Shown piece by piece: positions 6,285 to 7,629 of a stretch of DNA of 7,629 nt (its first letter is position 1; every line of letters begins with the position of its first letter). The stretch is from assembly GCA_021817025.1 (NCBI GenBank), contig JAKAWF010000154.1, positions 1-7,629 of the forward strand. The letters run 5' to 3'. Position numbers and translations under genes: made by a program. The notes under the pieces were generated by a model, which was not told where the DNA came from, did not search any database, and saw only the letters and a list, made by a program, of their open reading frames with translations. Origin of the DNA: a bacterium. GTDB lineage: Bacteria; Chloroflexota; Dormibacteria; UBA8260; Bog-877.

Positions 6285-6341
6285 GCCACCTCGGCCGTTC
6301 CGGGACGAGCGGCGTCGATCGCAGAGCCTGCCGAGGGTGGC
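6285..6341. terminator. Inverted repeat between convergent genes (possible bidirectional terminator)
   Basis: GCCACCTCGGC (6285-6295) is complementary to GCCGAGGGTGGC (6330-6341) with a single bulged base, enclosing a 34-base loop. It sits in the 76-bp gap between the GtrA stop and the accA stop, where a terminator serving both strands would be expected. Neither strand shows the U-run of a classical intrinsic terminator, and the loop is long, so the role is tentative. Confidence 0.35.
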
Positions 6342-6356
6342 CGGTGGCGACTTTGG

Positions 6357-7193
6357 TCAGGCCTCGAAGAGGCCGTCCAGCCGGCGATACCGCTCGCGCC
6401 TCTGAGCGGGGTCGAAGCCACGCTCCGTGATCAGGCGCAGCCGCTCCTCCAGTCGCGGGCGCAGCAGAGCGGCAGTCGCGTCCCAGTCGGTGTGGGCGCC
6501 TCCAGGCGGCTCCGGCACGATCTCGTCGGCGATACCCCACTCCAGGAGGTTGGCGGCCTCCAGTCGCAGGGCCGCCGCGGCATGCTGCTTCTGGCCGGCG
6601 TCGCGGAAGAGGATGGCAGCCGCCGCCTCCGGCGAAGCCACCGACAGGAAGGCATGCTCCAGGACGAGCACGGCGTCGGCGAGCAGGGTGGCCAGGGCGC
6701 CCCCGCTACCACCTTCCCCGATCACCACCGCCAGGTAGGGGGTGGGCAGGGCCAGCTGGGCCTCCAGAGTCTGAGCGATGGCCCAAGCCTGGCCGCGCTC
6801 TTCGGCGGCCACTCCGGGATAGGCGCCGGGGGTGTCGATGAAACTCACCACCGGCAGCTGCAGCCGACCGGCCAAAGCGAAGAGTCGTTGCGCCTTGCGA
6901 TATCCCTCGGGGTGAGCCATGCCGAAGTTGCGCCGGCCACGCTCTTCCAGGGTCCGGCCCTTCTGGTTGGCGACCACCGCCAGCCGCTGGCCCCCCAGGC
7001 GCGCCAGCCCGATGACCACCGCCGCGTCGTCACCTCCCTGCCGATCGCCGTGAAGCTCGATGAAGTCATCGAGGCAGCGCTGGATCAGGTCCAGGGAGTA
7101 GGGGCGATCAGGATGGCGCGAAACCTCGATGTGAGTCCAGGCGGCGGCGGCGTCATCTGGCGGCGCGAGCCCCTCGGGCTCACCGAGGGTCAT
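6357..7193 (-). CDS. accA: Acetyl-CoA carboxylase carboxyltransferase subunit alpha
   Basis: With AccD it forms the carboxyltransferase that moves CO2 from carboxybiotin to acetyl-CoA, giving malonyl-CoA, the committed step of fatty-acid synthesis in the cytoplasm. It has 278 residues. Landmarks: [12 protein letters not shown] (26-37), [20 protein letters not shown] (76-95), [28 protein letters not shown] (118-135), [13 protein letters not shown] (156-168) and [13 protein letters not shown]. The oxyanion-hole glycines of GEGGSGGA are intact. It is about 40 residues shorter than E. coli AccA (319), mainly at the N-terminus. Small departures from the usual text are VANQKG for GHQKG and SPEAAAAIL for SPEGCAAIL. 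The ATG overlaps the accD stop (ATGA), ensuring matched production of the two subunits. The gene order accD-accA on one strand, with no biotin carboxylase or carrier gene in view, is common where accB and accC lie elsewhere. Confidence 0.97.
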   Translation of the reverse strand: MTLGEPEGLAPPDDAAAAWTHIEVSRHPDRPYSLDLIQRCLDDFIELHGDRQGGDDAAVVIGLARLGGQRLAVVANQKGRTLEERGRRNFGMAHPEGYRKAQRLFALAGRLQLPVVSFIDTPGAYPGVAAEERGQAWAIAQTLEAQLALPTPYLAVVIGEGGSGGALATLLADAVLVLEHAFLSVASPEAAAAILFRDAGQKQHAAAALRLEAANLLEWGIADEIVPEPPGGAHTDWDATAALLRPRLEERLRLITERGFDPAQRRERYRRLDGLFEA

Positions 7194-7629
7194 GCCAGAG
7201 CCTGGCTGCTCTCCCCTGACGGCCCTGCCAGGACCGCCAACAGCTGGGCTAGGACAGCCTTGAGCTCCCGCCGGTCGACCACCCGGTCGATCAGGCCCCG
7301 AGCGTGGTGGAACTCGCTGGTCTGGAACCCCGCTGGGAGCTGCTCGTAGGTGGCCTGAGTGATCACGCGGGCACCGGTGAAGCCGATCATGGCCTTGGGC
7401 TCGGCCAGGATCACATCACCCAGAGCGGCGAAACTGGCGATGCTGCCCCCCATGGTCGGATCGACCAGGATCGAGATGAAGGGCAGGTGGGCCTCCGCCA
7501 GCTGGTGGAGGGCGGCCACGCTCTTGGCCATCTGCATCAGGGAGAACACGCCCTCCTGCATCCGAGCTCCCCCCGAGGAGGTGACGCAGACGAAGGGCAG
7601 GCCGGCGTCAGCGCTGTGCTCGATGGCGC
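7190..7629 (-). CDS. accD: Acetyl-CoA carboxylase carboxyltransferase subunit beta, C-terminal part (start beyond the right edge)
   Basis: Only the last 146 codons are in the window. The frame is open at the right edge and ends at TGA 7192-7190. Landmarks: [20 protein letters not shown], the conserved AccD segment; [20 protein letters not shown], where most family members have PTxGGVx[21 protein letters not shown], usually IGFAGPRV; then [10 protein letters not shown] and [13 protein letters not shown]. The region carries the carboxybiotin side of the carboxyltransferase active site. The N-terminal zinc-ribbon domain that identifies bacterial AccD must lie outside the window. AccD is preferred over propionyl- or acyl-CoA carboxylase beta chains because accA follows directly and the MQEG-SLMQMAK text is typical of AccD. 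The promoter of the pair is outside the window. Confidence 0.97.
   Translation of the reverse strand, partial: AIEHSADAGLPFVCVTSSGGARMQEGVFSLMQMAKSVAALHQLAEAHLPFISILVDPTMGGSIASFAALGDVILAEPKAMIGFTGARVITQATYEQLPAGFQTSEFHHARGLIDRVVDRRELKAVLAQLLAVLAGPSGESSQALA

Noticed and set aside
1..7629. Search for CRISPR arrays, tRNAs, rRNAs, insertion sequences and tandem repeats
   Set aside because: No regularly spaced repeats, tRNA-like folds with conserved arms, transposase text or terminal repeats were seen by eye. The window is nearly fully explained by protein genes.

Overview
The window is high-GC bacterial DNA, judged by eye at roughly two-thirds G+C with G or C at most third codon positions. It carries seven recognisable protein genes packed into four transcription blocks. 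Nearly all the DNA is coding, and no tRNA, rRNA, CRISPR array or mobile element is visible. The gene content (separate accA and accD, a LolD/MacB-type ABC transporter, a short MetF-like protein, a GtrA protein) and the composition fit a high-GC soil-type lineage such as Chloroflexota/Dormibacterota or Actinomycetota. This placement is an inference from gene style, not a phylogenetic result.

Layout: (1) Positions 1-3117, minus strand: an ABC exporter-like pair. The ATPase (2353-3117) is followed, with a 4-base GTGA overlap, by a very large two-module FtsX/MacB-type permease (2356 down to the left edge, incomplete, at least 785 residues). A 40-codon reading frame (3110-3232) sits directly upstream of the ATPase and overlaps its proposed TTG start. 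(2) Positions 3118-3262: a short, relatively AT-rich divergent control region with nested inverted repeats around a perfect 12-bp palindrome. The palindrome gives a TATATT -10-like element on both strands. (3) Positions 3263-5589, plus strand: a two-gene operon of a MetF-like methylenetetrahydrofolate reductase and a group II PLP-dependent (aromatic-L-amino-acid-type) decarboxylase, joined by a GTGA overlap. (4) Positions 5720-6280, plus strand: a four-helix GtrA-like membrane protein. (5) Positions 6357-7629, minus strand: accD (C-terminal part only) and accA, joined by an ATGA overlap. These are the carboxyltransferase subunits of acetyl-CoA carboxylase, converging on GtrA across a 76-bp gap that contains an inverted repeat.

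How the parts relate: accD and accA form one enzyme. The ATPase and permease form one transporter. The reductase and decarboxylase are translationally coupled and are probably made together, although no standard pathway known to me pairs them. The transporter and the reductase/decarboxylase operon share one control region and may respond to the same signal. The most unusual parts are this bidirectional control region with its small reading frame, the leaderless-looking GTG start of the reductase, and a decarboxylase that appears to lack the catalytic-loop tyrosine of animal and plant family members.
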